In this document: positions 35,163 through 44,070 of the stretch, one piece after another
Position numbering within the stretch: the stretch's first letter is position 1
How the letters are laid out: each line of letters starts with the position of its first letter
DNA from: Xanthomonas maliensis
GTDB lineage: Bacteria; Pseudomonadota; Gammaproteobacteria; Xanthomonadales; Xanthomonadaceae
Reading direction: 5' to 3'
Length of the DNA stretch: 47,864 nucleotides
Assembly (NCBI RefSeq): GCF_009192945.1
Contig: NZ_NSET01000043.1
Location: 1 to 47,864 of the forward strand
Notes under the pieces: model-generated
What the model was told of the DNA's origin: nothing
Database searches by the model: none
Seen by the model: only the letters and a program-made list of their open reading frames with translations
Program-made: the position numbers and the translations under genes

Positions 35163-35206
35163 GTCACGGGCGTCTCATGCATTGAGACCGGCGCACTACC
35201 CGTGAC
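35163..35206. repeat. Nested inverted repeat
   Basis: An outer pair GTCACGGG / CCCGTGAC encloses an inner pair GTCTCA-TGCAT-TGAGAC. Both arms match perfectly. It lies between two minus-strand genes and might be a structured RNA element, an operator or a relic end. No T-run follows on either side. Confidence 0.5.
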
Positions 35207-35395
35207 CTCGGTGGGGAAGGGGGACAGTGCGGCGTTGTCCACACGGTTGCCGGTTCGCGCTGGCGGGGGCCGGCCGTGGTCGAGGCATCGGCCAGCCGGT
35301 TCCGCTGTTTCGATGCTCGACCGTGTCCCCCCAGGTGGACCGCTTGCGGCACCACCAGTCGCTGTCAGCGGGGCATGCATCGCCGGTCGCGATAC

Positions 35396-37084
35396 TCAGG
35401 CCGTCGGGCCAAACACACGCTCACAATATGCGCGTAGCAGATCCGGCCGGTCGAGCGGGCCGCGAAACGCGATATGGCCATCCGGTCGCACCAGCGCCAG
35501 TGCCGCATCGGTCAGGCCGAATGCGGCATGCGCCACGTTGTCCAGGTCATACAGCGGCGTGGGATCGTCGGTGCTGGCGACGGCAGCGCCCAGGATCAGG
35601 CGGGGCCGCACCCACGGCCAGTCGCCTACCTGCGCGCAGGCCGTGCGGATCTCCGTGAGCCGATCGGCGTTCCTGCCGTCGAAGGCCAGCAACGCCCAGC
35701 CCCAGGTCGCGCCGTCGGGGTTGTAGAGGTGCGCGAACAGGGTGGTCGAGCGCCCATCGCGGTCGACGACGTCGGCATCGGGCGCGCGCTCGCCGGGCTT
35801 GGGCGCGTCCTTGCGGAGGAACGTCAACCAACCGCCCAGGTGATCCTCGTTGAGTTGGCTGTCGGGATAGGACACGGTCAACTGCTGCAGGTCCGCACTG
35901 CCTTGGATGAGGGTTCCGATATTGGGCAGGAAGCGGGCGGCCAGGTTCATCGCTGCATCCTTGACCGCACCGCGATACACGCTGTTTTCGAAGCCACGGA
36001 CCTGTTGCGCATCCAGGCGCCGGTGCTCGCCGCCGCGTTCGTTGTCGTAGGACTGCAGGATTGCCGGCCCGGCGCTGCCGGCTAGCGTCATCGCCAGTCG
36101 CCAGGCCAGTCCCACCGCATCGTGCAGGCCGGCGTTCATGCCTTGCCCGCCGGCCGGCAGCGTGAGGTGGCCGGCATCGCCGACCAGGAAGACCCGCTCC
36201 TTGGCGTAGTGTTCGGACACGCCGTGCTGGAAGCGGCTGTGGGTGAGCCAGATCGGGTCGGACAAGGTCAGGGTCGGATCTTCGGTCACCTCGCGTGCCA
36301 GCGCCTGCAGTTCCTCCAGGGTCGGATCGCGCTCGGGCACTCCCTCATCGCTGGCCAGAAAGAACAGCCGATGATAGCCGCCCCAAACCGGCAGCACCCC
36401 GCAGAAGCCATGCGGGTAGTAGAAGAACCACAGATGGTCATGGTCGGTGGAACGTCGCCAGGACAGTTTGGCGTCGACCTGACGATTCATGCAGTTCGGC
36501 AGCTTTTCCGGAGTGAAATCCAGGCCCAACTGCTTGCGCACAGTGCCTGCACTGCCATCGGCACCGATCAGGTAGCGACAGCGCAAGCGTTCGATCGCGC
36601 CTTGCACTGCGTCTTCGTCGTCGGAGGCGACGGTGGCCAGGGTCACTGTCACGCCATGCGCATCCTGTTCGACGCCCACCATCTTGCGGCCACGTTCCAG
36701 CGCGTGCCCCTTGCTGGCGAGGTGCTCGGTCAGCGTGGTTTCGATAACGTCCTGGCCGCTGTAGAGCACCGGTCCGTACGGACTGGGCACGTCGGCGATC
36801 GCGATCGGGTCGACGGGGCGGCCATTCAACAGCGTATTGACCTGGGTGATCTGGTACGCCTTGGCGGCGATGGCGTCGCGCACCCCGATGCTGGCGAGTA
36901 ATTCCTGCGGGCGTGCCCACAGATTGTTGGCGCGGGAGTGCGGCTTGGGTTGCCGGCATTGTTCGAACACGCGGAAGTCGACGCCGTGATGCGCAAGCGC
37001 ACACGCGGTGGTCAGTCCGATCGGGCCGCCGCCGACGATGATGACGTCTGTATCGTAGCTCTGCTGATCCGGGGGGGTACTCAT
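35396..37084 (-). CDS. FAD-dependent aromatic monooxygenase (PheA/TfdB family)
   Basis: The 562-residue flavoprotein resembles class A aromatic hydroxylases such as MhpA and TfdB. It has the dinucleotide site VIIVGGGPIGLTTACALAHHG near residue 14, the middle GADGSAGTVRKQLG, and the second FAD motif VFLVGDAGHLTLPAGGQGMN near 300. The last 150 residues have a thioredoxin-like layout, as in this family. Its start overlaps the stop of the MarR gene (ATGA), so the two form an operon. The substrate is likely an aromatic compound or a plant phenolic, but that is inference. Confidence 0.87.
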   Translation of the reverse strand: MSTPPDQQSYDTDVIIVGGGPIGLTTACALAHHGVDFRVFEQCRQPKPHSRANNLWARPQELLASIGVRDAIAAKAYQITQVNTLLNGRPVDPIAIADVPSPYGPVLYSGQDVIETTLTEHLASKGHALERGRKMVGVEQDAHGVTVTLATVASDDEDAVQGAIERLRCRYLIGADGSAGTVRKQLGLDFTPEKLPNCMNRQVDAKLSWRRSTDHDHLWFFYYPHGFCGVLPVWGGYHRLFFLASDEGVPERDPTLEELQALAREVTEDPTLTLSDPIWLTHSRFQHGVSEHYAKERVFLVGDAGHLTLPAGGQGMNAGLHDAVGLAWRLAMTLAGSAGPAILQSYDNERGGEHRRLDAQQVRGFENSVYRGAVKDAAMNLAARFLPNIGTLIQGSADLQQLTVSYPDSQLNEDHLGGWLTFLRKDAPKPGERAPDADVVDRDGRSTTLFAHLYNPDGATWGWALLAFDGRNADRLTEIRTACAQVGDWPWVRPRLILGAAVASTDDPTPLYDLDNVAHAAFGLTDAALALVRPDGHIAFRGPLDRPDLLRAYCERVFGPTA

Positions 37085-37590
37085 GCGTCCTCCTTGGTGA
37101 CTGTGTCGGGTGTCGCGGGCGTGTCGGTGGCGTGCTCAGCGAGGATCGCGGCCAGGTCAGTGAGCACCGTGAGCGCTGCCGAGAGACGGGCTGCGCCGAT
37201 GCGCTCGAGAATGGTCTGATCCAGCGCGGCAGCTGCGGCTTCGGCATCGCGCAATGCCTTGCTCCCGGCGTCGGTGAGCACCACCAGCTTGGCCCGCTGG
37301 TGATGCGGATTGGTCGCGAAGCGGACCAGTCCGTGGGTGGCCAGCACATCGACCACGCGTTGCACGGCTTGGCGGGTCAAGCCCATGTTGCGAGCGATAT
37401 GCGCGACCGGGAGCGGGGCGGGGGCGTAGCCGATCCCACCCAGCACCTGCCACCAGGCAGTGGTCAATCCAAGCGGCCGGACCAAGTGGTTTCCGGTCTC
37501 GACCAGTCGGCCATTGGTGCCGAAGATCGCCAGGACCAAGCCCCTGACAAGGGGGAGCGGTGGCTCAGAAATGGGCGAGGTGTTGTCCAT
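37081..37590 (-). CDS. MarR-family repressor
   Basis: I use the ATG at 37590, because the upstream frame has no ribosome site. The 169-residue protein has the MarR winged helix: PVAHIARNMGLTRQAVQRVVDVLATHG as the recognition part and NPHHQRAKLVVLTDAG as the wing. MarR proteins often sense aromatics and control the next gene, here a monooxygenase coupled by ATGA. Three TTGTC/GACAA half-sites overlap the start codon and suggest self-repression. Confidence 0.88.
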   Translation of the reverse strand: MDNTSPISEPPLPLVRGLVLAIFGTNGRLVETGNHLVRPLGLTTAWWQVLGGIGYAPAPLPVAHIARNMGLTRQAVQRVVDVLATHGLVRFATNPHHQRAKLVVLTDAGSKALRDAEAAAAALDQTILERIGAARLSAALTVLTDLAAILAEHATDTPATPDTVTKEDA

Positions 37591-37606
37591 AAGACAACAT
37601 ATTGTC
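37583..37606. promoter_or_regulatory. Putative MarR operator
   Basis: Three half-sites alternate as TTGTC (37583-37587), GACAA (37593-37597) and TTGTC (37602-37606), giving two overlapping perfect inverted repeats. The site covers the start codon of the MarR gene. A TTGACA on the minus strand (37608-37603) overlaps the outer half-site. Confidence 0.6.
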
Positions 37607-37866
37607 AATTTTGGGGCGGCTGCAAGAGGCGAGGGCACGACAGCGCACCCAGGGTTCAGCGTGATGAGCCCGGCGTCTTTTTGCTTGCCTGGGCATCGGC
37701 GGCCATGACACCGCCGATGTCGGCGAGGGAGTCAGCTCCGGCCGCCTGCGACCTCTGGGGTCAATACGCAAACACCGTGGCGGGCCGCACGGCACCGCTG
37801 CGGCAGCATCGTCCAAGAAACAATGCAGAACGCGATGCCACGACGGCATCGCAGCGGATCGCCGCT

Positions 37867-37966
37867 CTAGAGCGTGTTATGCACGTTGAGGTGAGTGCGA
37901 AGCGTCCTGTGGCGCGTCCAGACAAGGCGCGCAACACGGTGTCGGAAGGTGCATCACGCGCTCTAG
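37867..37966. repeat. 100-bp inverted-repeat element with CTAG ends, copy B
   Basis: It shares CTAGAGCGTGTTATGC and the following GTGAGTGCGAAGCGTCCTG stretch with the element at 20563-20733, but lacks the middle part and ends GCATCACGCGCTCTAG. The right end, read on the minus strand, supplies the TAG stop codon of the hybrid kinase gene. It is non-coding. Confidence 0.8.
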
Positions 37967-40350
37967 GCCCGCAGCGCGTCGCCGATCGCGCCGGCCAGGT
38001 CGCTGCGGGTGAAGGGTTTGGCCAGGATGCTGTAGCTGCGTTCGGGTTGGGCGCCCACCGGGTCGCGTGGGTAGCCGGAGGTGAACAGGATGCGCAGCTG
38101 CGGTGCCAGTCGGCGCGCCTGGTCGGCCAGCATGCGCCCGCTCATGCCGGGCATGACCATGTCCGAGAACAGCAGGTCCACCTTGACGTCCGGCCGTGCC
38201 AGCAGACGCAACGCGGAGGCACCATCGTGGGCTTCGAGCACGCGGTAACCGAGCTGACGCAAGGCCTCCACGGTATAGGCGCGCACGTCGTCGTTGTCTT
38301 CGGCGACCAGGATGGTTTCTTCGTTCTGTGCGTAGCGGGCGTAACCCTTTGCTGCTGTCGCGGTGGTGTCCTGCGGCAGCGGACGGTCCGAGCGCGGCAG
38401 GAACAGCGTCACCTCGGTGCCTTCGTCCACGGCCGAGCGCACTTGCACATGCCCACCGGATTGCTTGATGAAGCCGTAGACCATCGACAGGCCCAGGCCG
38501 GTGCCGCGGCCGACCTCCTTGGTGGTAAAGAACGGCTCGAACACGCGCGCGAGCGTTTCTTCCGGCATGCCGTGCCCGCTGTCGCTGACCCGCAGCATGA
38601 CGTAATCGCCCGGCGGGATTTGCGCATTTCGCCGGATGTAGTCTTCGTCCAGATGGATATTGGCGATCTGGATGCGCAGATGGCCGCCTTCGGGCATGGC
38701 ATCGCGGGCGTTGACCGCCAGATTGAGCACCGAGGCTTCGAGCTGGCTGGGATCGGCTTCCACGCACCAGACATCCGGGGCGACGTTGATTTCCAGCTGC
38801 ACCTGTTCGCCGAGGGTTCGGCGCAGCATTTCCTGCATGCCGCCGACCTGGGCGTTGAGGTCCACCGGCACGCTCTGCAGGGGTTGCCGACGCGAGAATG
38901 CCAGCAGCCGCTGGGTGAGGCTGGCGGCGCGCATGACGCCCTTGAGCGCGTTGTCCAGCGCGCGCTGCGGGCCCTTGCTGGCGTCGCCGCTGCGGTCGAT
39001 CATCATCTTGGCGTGCTCGATGTTGCCGCCGATGACCGTCAGGATGTTGTTGAAGTCGTGCGCGATGCCGCCGGTCAATTGGCCGACCGCCTCGATCTTC
39101 TGCGATTGCCGCAGGGTTTCCTCGGCTTGCCGACGTTCGGTGGTCTCCACCGCCTCGGACACCACGGCGACCACCTTGCCTTCGTCGCCAAAGAGCGGAC
39201 GCAGCGAGAAGTCGAAGCTGCGCTTGCCGCTGGGCAGGTCCAATTCCACTTCCTGACGCGACTCCACGCCACCGGCGGCGGCAAGCACGGCCTGCCGCAT
39301 CAGCGTTTGCACCTGCGGTGTGGAGGAGAACCACGGCGCGTCCCAGAACAGCAGGCCGCGCACGTCGTCCTTGGAGACGAGGATGGCATCCAGCGAGGCG
39401 ACATTGCTGTCGATCAGGCAGCCGTCGGTGGCCAGCAGGCTCTGGTGATGGAAGCTGGATTCGAAGATCGCCTGCAGGCGGCGCTCGCTGCGTTGCAATT
39501 GCTGGGTGCGCTGCTCGACCTGGCGCTCCAGCGCCTCGTTGACCTCGCGCAGTTGTTGCTCGGCCTGTTTGAGGTCGGAAATATCGCGCGCCAGCGCGTG
39601 ATAGCCGGTCACCTGGCCATGCGCATCGAAGTCGGGCACGCAGTCGACCTGCGCGTAGCGCAGCGTGCCGTCCTGTCGCTGCGTGACCATTTCGAAGCGG
39701 ACCCGCTCGCCGGACAGCGCGCGCTCCAGGTGATGCTGGATGCGCGCGAACGCCTCTTCGCCGATCAACTCCTGCACATGCAGCCCGACCAATGCATCGG
39801 GCGAGCGTCCATGCCATTCGACGTAGGCGTTATTGGCAAAGCGATAGCGATGATCGGGGCTGAGATGGGCGATCAGCGCAGGTAGGGCGTTGGCAATGAT
39901 GTGCAGGTGTGCCTGGCTGGCCTGCAGGGCTGCCTCGGCCAGCCCGCGGCGCTGGCGTTCCTTGGCTTCGTCGATGGCGCGCACGATCGCATCGGGCAGC
40001 CGTTGCAGCCGTTGCTTGACCACGTAGTCGCGCGCGCCGCGCTTGAGCGCCTGCACCGCCAGTTCCTCGGTGAGGGTGCCGGAAACGAACAGGAAGGGTA
40101 GGTCGGGCGCGTGCGTGCGTACCAGCTCCAGCGCGGTGTCGCCGTCGAAGCCCGGCAGTACGTGATCGGCCAGGACCACGTCGTAATGGCCGTGGGTGAT
40201 GGCGTGCAGGAAATCGGCGCGGGTCCACACGCGGTCGTAGCTGAAGTCCAGCTTCGACAGCGTCAGTTGGGCAATCGTCAATTCGGCATCCAGCGCGTTG
40301 TCCTCGAGCATGAGGATGCGGATTGGGGTGCCTACAGGGCTTTCGGACAC
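37963..40350 (-). CDS. Hybrid histidine kinase (REC-PAS-PAS-HK-REC)
   Basis: The 795-residue soluble protein begins with a receiver domain (LEDN at 15-18, acceptor Asp62 in [10 protein letters not shown]). Two PAS-like regions (about 145-265 and 290-405) joined by a coiled coil follow. The kinase core has an H box [17 protein letters not shown], an N box [15 protein letters not shown] and [14 protein letters not shown] second receiver at the end has LVAEDNDD and Asp730 in [11 protein letters not shown]. The start is a GTG at 40350, 39 bases after the upstream response regulator, so it is probably the third gene of the phytochrome operon. The stop codon lies within a repeat element. The N-terminal receiver could accept phosphate from the phytochrome kinase. 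Confidence 0.88.
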   Translation of the reverse strand: MSESPVGTPIRILMLEDNALDAELTIAQLTLSKLDFSYDRVWTRADFLHAITHGHYDVVLADHVLPGFDGDTALELVRTHAPDLPFLFVSGTLTEELAVQALKRGARDYVVKQRLQRLPDAIVRAIDEAKERQRRGLAEAALQASQAHLHIIANALPALIAHLSPDHRYRFANNAYVEWHGRSPDALVGLHVQELIGEEAFARIQHHLERALSGERVRFEMVTQRQDGTLRYAQVDCVPDFDAHGQVTGYHALARDISDLKQAEQQLREVNEALERQVEQRTQQLQRSERRLQAIFESSFHHQSLLATDGCLIDSNVASLDAILVSKDDVRGLLFWDAPWFSSTPQVQTLMRQAVLAAAGGVESRQEVELDLPSGKRSFDFSLRPLFGDEGKVVAVVSEAVETTERRQAEETLRQSQKIEAVGQLTGGIAHDFNNILTVIGGNIEHAKMMIDRSGDASKGPQRALDNALKGVMRAASLTQRLLAFSRRQPLQSVPVDLNAQVGGMQEMLRRTLGEQVQLEINVAPDVWCVEADPSQLEASVLNLAVNARDAMPEGGHLRIQIANIHLDEDYIRRNAQIPPGDYVMLRVSDSGHGMPEETLARVFEPFFTTKEVGRGTGLGLSMVYGFIKQSGGHVQVRSAVDEGTEVTLFLPRSDRPLPQDTTATAAKGYARYAQNEETILVAEDNDDVRAYTVEALRQLGYRVLEAHDGASALRLLARPDVKVDLLFSDMVMPGMSGRMLADQARRLAPQLRILFTSGYPRDPVGAQPERSYSILAKPFTRSDLAGAIGDALRA

Positions 40351-40389
40351 GCGTGGTCTCTCTAGGATCAGGCTTCGATCAGGCTTGGA

Positions 40390-40842
40390 TCAAACACGGC
40401 CGCCGCCTTGCGGCGGTGGCTGGTTGGTGATGCCCCAGAAGATGCCCAGCCCACGGATCGCCTCGAAGAATTCCTTGAAATCCACCGGTTTGACCACGAA
40501 GGCATTGACCCCCAACTCGTAGCTGCGGACCAGGTCCTGCTCCTCGCGTGAGGAGGTGAGCATCACGATCGGGGTGCTGGCCAGCGCTGGATCGCGACGG
40601 ACTTCCTCTAGCACTTCCAGGCCATTGATCTTGGGCAGCTTCAGGTCCAGCAGCACCACCACCGGTGCGCCATGGCGGGCGCCGGCATGGCTGCCTTCGC
40701 AGCGCAGGTAGTCCAGCGCCTCGGCACCATCGCGCACATGCACGATCTCGTTGAGTAATTGACAGCGCTGCAGGGCCGCCATGGTCAGCTCGGCATCCTT
40801 CGGATTGTCTTCAACCAGCAGGATCGGACGAAGATCCTTCAT
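40390..40842 (-). CDS. Rcp1-like single-domain response regulator
   Basis: I start at the ATG at 40842, since TGATG joins it to the phytochrome stop and GGAG lies 8 bases upstream. The 150-residue protein is a receiver domain only: LLVEDN near residue 10, the acceptor Asp66 in LLDLKLPKING, TSSREEQD and the Lys in VVKPVDFKEF. The length and the insertion CEGSHAGARHGAP are typical of Rcp1-type regulators of phytochromes. It should accept phosphate from the bacteriophytochrome, and its output partner is unknown. Confidence 0.92.
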   Translation of the reverse strand: MKDLRPILLVEDNPKDAELTMAALQRCQLLNEIVHVRDGAEALDYLRCEGSHAGARHGAPVVVLLDLKLPKINGLEVLEEVRRDPALASTPIVMLTSSREEQDLVRSYELGVNAFVVKPVDFKEFFEAIRGLGIFWGITNQPPPQGGGRV

Positions 40843-43076
40843 CAATTCACTCCGTAAGGACAAGTCGGGATGGAAAACGAGAAGGTGGCGCCGCGGCCGA
40901 GTTCCCCCTCGGCTTTGGTTTCGCCACCATGGCGGCTCACGATACGGCGCACGTTGGCCAGGCCGATGCCGGTCCCTTCGTACTCGTCGGCGTGGTGCAG
41001 TCGCTGGAAGACGCCGAACAGTTTACCCACATAGCGCATGTCGAAACCGCAGCCATTGTCGCGGACATGGAAGACATCGTGTTGCGCGGTGCGGGTATGG
41101 AAGATCTCGATCCTGGGCTCGGCGGTATCGCGGGTGAATTTGATGGCATTGGTGAGCAGGTTCTGCCACACCAGGCGCATCATCACCGGGTCGACTTCCA
41201 CCTGCGGCAGGTCGGCGATCTCCCAGTGGATCTCGCGGCCCTGGGCTTCCATGTCCAGCCGTTGGCGGACATCGTCCACCAGGGTGTTCATGTCGATCGA
41301 CACCCGGCCCAGGGTCGAGCGGCCCATCTGCGAAAAACTCAGCAGATCGTCGACCAGCGTGCCGGCTGACTTGGCCGATTCGGCAATGGTGCGCAGGAAC
41401 CGCTTCTCGGTGTCGCTCAGCTTGCTGCCGGCCGAATCGGCCAGCAATTCGGTATAGCCGACGATGTGGCGGAACGGGGCGCGCAGATCGTGGCTGACCG
41501 AGTACGAAAAGGCTTCCAGTTCCTTGTTGCTGCGAACCAGTTGTTCGTTGAGCTCGGCCATTTCTTCGGCCTTGCGCAGCACGATATCGACGATGGCCGT
41601 GCGCAGCTCCATGGCGGCGTCCAGGTCGGCTTGGCTCCAGGGCAGCGCCTGCCGGCGCACGGTTTCCTTCCAGGCTTCGAAGGAGGTGCGCGGACTCAGC
41701 ATGCCGCCGTCGTTGGGTTTGCGCGGCTCGCCGCCCCAGCGCACGGTGCGCACCACTTCTGGTCGGAACCACAACAGATAACTATCGTGCAGCTGCGAGA
41801 TGGAGATCGCCAGCACGCCGCTGGCGCGATCGGAAAATTCGTTTGCCGGTTCCCACAAGGCGGGCAGGTGATCGGTGTGAAACAGATCCTCGCCGCTGTG
41901 GCTGGTGAGCCAATGGGTCAGGCCCAGCACGTGGTCGCGGCTGGGACAGTCGCCCAGCAGGATGCATTCGCCGCGGTGGGCGATCGCCGCGCCTTGTGCG
42001 CCCGTCAGCGCCAGCAGACCGGTATGCTCGCGTCCCAGCGCAGCGAGGAAGTCGTCGTCGCCGGCCATGCGGCTGAGCAAACGCACCTGGATCGCCCGGC
42101 GCGCCACGCGTTCCTCGATGCCATGGGCGCGCTCCTTCAACGCGAGCTGCAGCGAGAGGATCTGGCCGATCAGCTCGCAAGCGGTACGCACATGGTAGGG
42201 CACCCGACGTGGCGCCTGGCTGTGGCAGGAGATCAGCCCCCACAGTTCGCCCTCGCGCAGCAGCGAGGTGGACATCGATGCGCGGGTGTCCATGTTGCGC
42301 ATGTATTGCAGGTGGAACGGCGAGACGCTGCGCAGCACGCACAGGCTGAGGTCGGCCGGCGTATCCGCCGGTGGGCGATCATCGACCAGTAGCGGCACCG
42401 GTTGGTAATCGCAGTCGGCGATCAGGCGAATCCGGTTGCGGCGATACAGGTCGCGCGCCTGCACCGGGATATCCGACTCGGGAAAGCGCAGATCCAGATA
42501 GGACGGCAGCACGCCATTGCGATCCTCGGCAACGACCACGCCGTTCCAGTCCTTGTCGAACTGATAGATCAGCACCCGGTCGAATCCGGTCAGCGCACGC
42601 ACCTGACGCGCAGCCAGGTCGCACAATGCAGTGGTGTCGGCGGCGTGTTCGATGGCGCTCATGAAGCTGCGGATGGACGGATACAGGTCCTCCAGCGTTC
42701 CCGCCTCGCCAGCGACGGTTTCTTCCAGTTCGACCAGCAGATGGCCACCGGTGCAGTTGGCCAGCAACTGGTGCGCACGGCCGTCGCCCAGCACCACCGT
42801 GCCGAGAAACGCGGTGGCGCCATCGTCCAGCGTGGTCAGTGCCGCCCGATGCGGTGCCAGCAGTCCACCGAGTACCTGATCCAGCGCCCTGCCCAACGGC
42901 TCGCCGTAGTGGTCAATCAGCTCGGGCCGCGTCGCGGCGTATTGGGCGACGGTCCAGCCGGTCCGTTCGATGACCAGCAACAGGCCGTAGGGTTGGATGG
43001 CACCCGGCGTGTGGATCGGTTCGCGCGCGCAGCTCGACAGGTCAAGGGCGTGATCCGGTCCGGCGTGGGATGACAT
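40842..43076 (-). CDS. bphP: Bacteriophytochrome histidine kinase
   Basis: The 744-residue protein is a red/far-red photoreceptor. The PAS domain carries Cys16 in SSCAREPIHTPGAIQPYG, the usual biliverdin attachment cysteine. GAF follows with the FPESDIPVQARDLY version of the PASDIP motif and the HLQYMRNM region. PHY has the tongue signature PRTSFEAWKETVR. The output is a kinase: His529 in VSHDLRAPFRH, N box WQNLLTNAIKF, and EGTGIGLANVRRI. The start ATG follows GGAG. It is the first gene of an operon with a response regulator and a hybrid kinase, and diverges from a BLUF gene. No heme oxygenase gene is in the window. Confidence 0.95.
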   Translation of the reverse strand: MSSHAGPDHALDLSSCAREPIHTPGAIQPYGLLLVIERTGWTVAQYAATRPELIDHYGEPLGRALDQVLGGLLAPHRAALTTLDDGATAFLGTVVLGDGRAHQLLANCTGGHLLVELEETVAGEAGTLEDLYPSIRSFMSAIEHAADTTALCDLAARQVRALTGFDRVLIYQFDKDWNGVVVAEDRNGVLPSYLDLRFPESDIPVQARDLYRRNRIRLIADCDYQPVPLLVDDRPPADTPADLSLCVLRSVSPFHLQYMRNMDTRASMSTSLLREGELWGLISCHSQAPRRVPYHVRTACELIGQILSLQLALKERAHGIEERVARRAIQVRLLSRMAGDDDFLAALGREHTGLLALTGAQGAAIAHRGECILLGDCPSRDHVLGLTHWLTSHSGEDLFHTDHLPALWEPANEFSDRASGVLAISISQLHDSYLLWFRPEVVRTVRWGGEPRKPNDGGMLSPRTSFEAWKETVRRQALPWSQADLDAAMELRTAIVDIVLRKAEEMAELNEQLVRSNKELEAFSYSVSHDLRAPFRHIVGYTELLADSAGSKLSDTEKRFLRTIAESAKSAGTLVDDLLSFSQMGRSTLGRVSIDMNTLVDDVRQRLDMEAQGREIHWEIADLPQVEVDPVMMRLVWQNLLTNAIKFTRDTAEPRIEIFHTRTAQHDVFHVRDNGCGFDMRYVGKLFGVFQRLHHADEYEGTGIGLANVRRIVSRHGGETKAEGELGRGATFSFSIPTCPYGVN

Positions 43077-43635
43077 GTGCTGCTCCAGCTCTGGTTTTTA
43101 CCCTGCGCCCGGCGTGTCGCGGGATGAGCGAACTGCGTCGGAGCGTCTGGCGGTGTGTACCCGTGGACGGGCAGCCAACGATCTTGCCGCATTCGGCGCA
43201 AAATCCCAACCGTACGCGGGTACTTAGGCGACACCAGGGCGAAGCGCTGACGGCCGCCGGCAGCGGTGTCGTTGCTGGATAGTGGCGGTGGAACCGAGTT
43301 TAGTCGCGGAATCTGCAGCGGCAGCAGCCTGTGCCTGGCGCTGAATGGTTCACCGGCTGGTCGCGGACGTGCGATGCGGGCGTGGGGCGCAGCGGTGCTT
43401 GGGATCGCTGCGATGGTGGCGCGGGCCACGTGGACAAGGCACCAGCGGATGCCGATGATGGTCCTGGCTTCATGGGCGCGCGCGTGGAGTCGCCAGGCCG
43501 ATCGGCTTGCACACGGACGCATTATTTGCAAACCGTATGGTTCACTAATAAAGTAATTGATGTGCCGGACGGAGTCGGTGCCGTGTTCGTCTGGCTGGTT
43601 CCCTTGGAAGGGGGTGGTCGGTTTAGGAGTTCCCC
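43077..43635. other. Intergenic region between divergent phytochrome and BLUF genes
   Basis: These 559 bases contain no convincing gene. Most are GC-rich, with an AT-rich patch at about 43520-43560 that holds a possible BLUF promoter (annotated separately). A short repeat GTAC-GCGG-GTAC lies near 43213. Confidence 0.45.
43526..43554 (+). promoter_or_regulatory. Possible promoter of the BLUF gene
   Basis: TTGCAA (43526-43531) and TAAAGT (43549-43554) are separated by 17 bases; each matches the sigma-70 consensus at four of six positions. The site lies in the only AT-rich patch of the intergenic region, about 75 bases before the BLUF start. Confidence 0.35.
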
Positions 43636-44070
43636 GTGCCGACCCATCAGCCGCTGCATGCGCTGGCCTATATCAGTGTTCCGCGCCGCCCGTTCAGCAT
43701 TGCCGAGTTGGACGAGTTGGTCGTGCGTGCCAGCGCGCGCAATGCGCTGCTGCAAGTCACTGGCGTCCTGCTCCATGACGGCCAGACCTTCTTTCAGTAT
43801 CTGGAAGGTCCGCGGGACGGTGTCGACGAGGTCTATGCGCGCGTGCAGCGCGCCACGCGCCACCGGATCCAGGCCGAGGTCTTCCGTGAACCGGTGGCGT
43901 CCCGCTACTTCGGCCATTGGCATATGGCGGGCCGCAAGGCCGAACCGGGCACCATCCTCAGCCTGGGCAGCGCCCCATGGCAGCGTGCCCAGGTGCAATT
44001 GCCGATGCCGGATTCCCAACCTCCCGGCCTGCGGGCGTTGCTGGCGTTCTGGGAGCACACGGCGGACTGA
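43636..44070 (+). CDS. Short BLUF-domain blue-light receptor
   Basis: The 144-residue protein is a BLUF domain with a short C-terminal tail and no enzymatic output domain. It should bind FAD and signal through a partner. Key residues align with AppA at identical spacing: Tyr12, Asn36 (+24), Gln54 (+42), Trp95 (+83) and Met97 (+85), matching Tyr21, Asn45, Gln63, Trp104 and Met106. The start is GTG with AGGAG upstream. It diverges from the phytochrome gene. No obvious partner gene is adjacent. Confidence 0.9.
   Translation: MPTHQPLHALAYISVPRRPFSIAELDELVVRASARNALLQVTGVLLHDGQTFFQYLEGPRDGVDEVYARVQRATRHRIQAEVFREPVASRYFGHWHMAGRKAEPGTILSLGSAPWQRAQVQLPMPDSQPPGLRALLAFWEHTAD

Noticed and set aside
37694..37719. 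Inverted repeat CATCGGCGG / CCGCCGATG as terminator
   Set aside because: The stem is perfect, but no T-run follows on either strand and no gene ends nearby in the right direction.
37132..39885. Very long open frame (917 codons) on the plus strand
   Set aside because: It runs antisense through the MarR, monooxygenase-end and hybrid-kinase region, is rich in Arg, Gln and His, matches no family, and opposes a kinase with complete motifs. It is a shadow caused by high GC.
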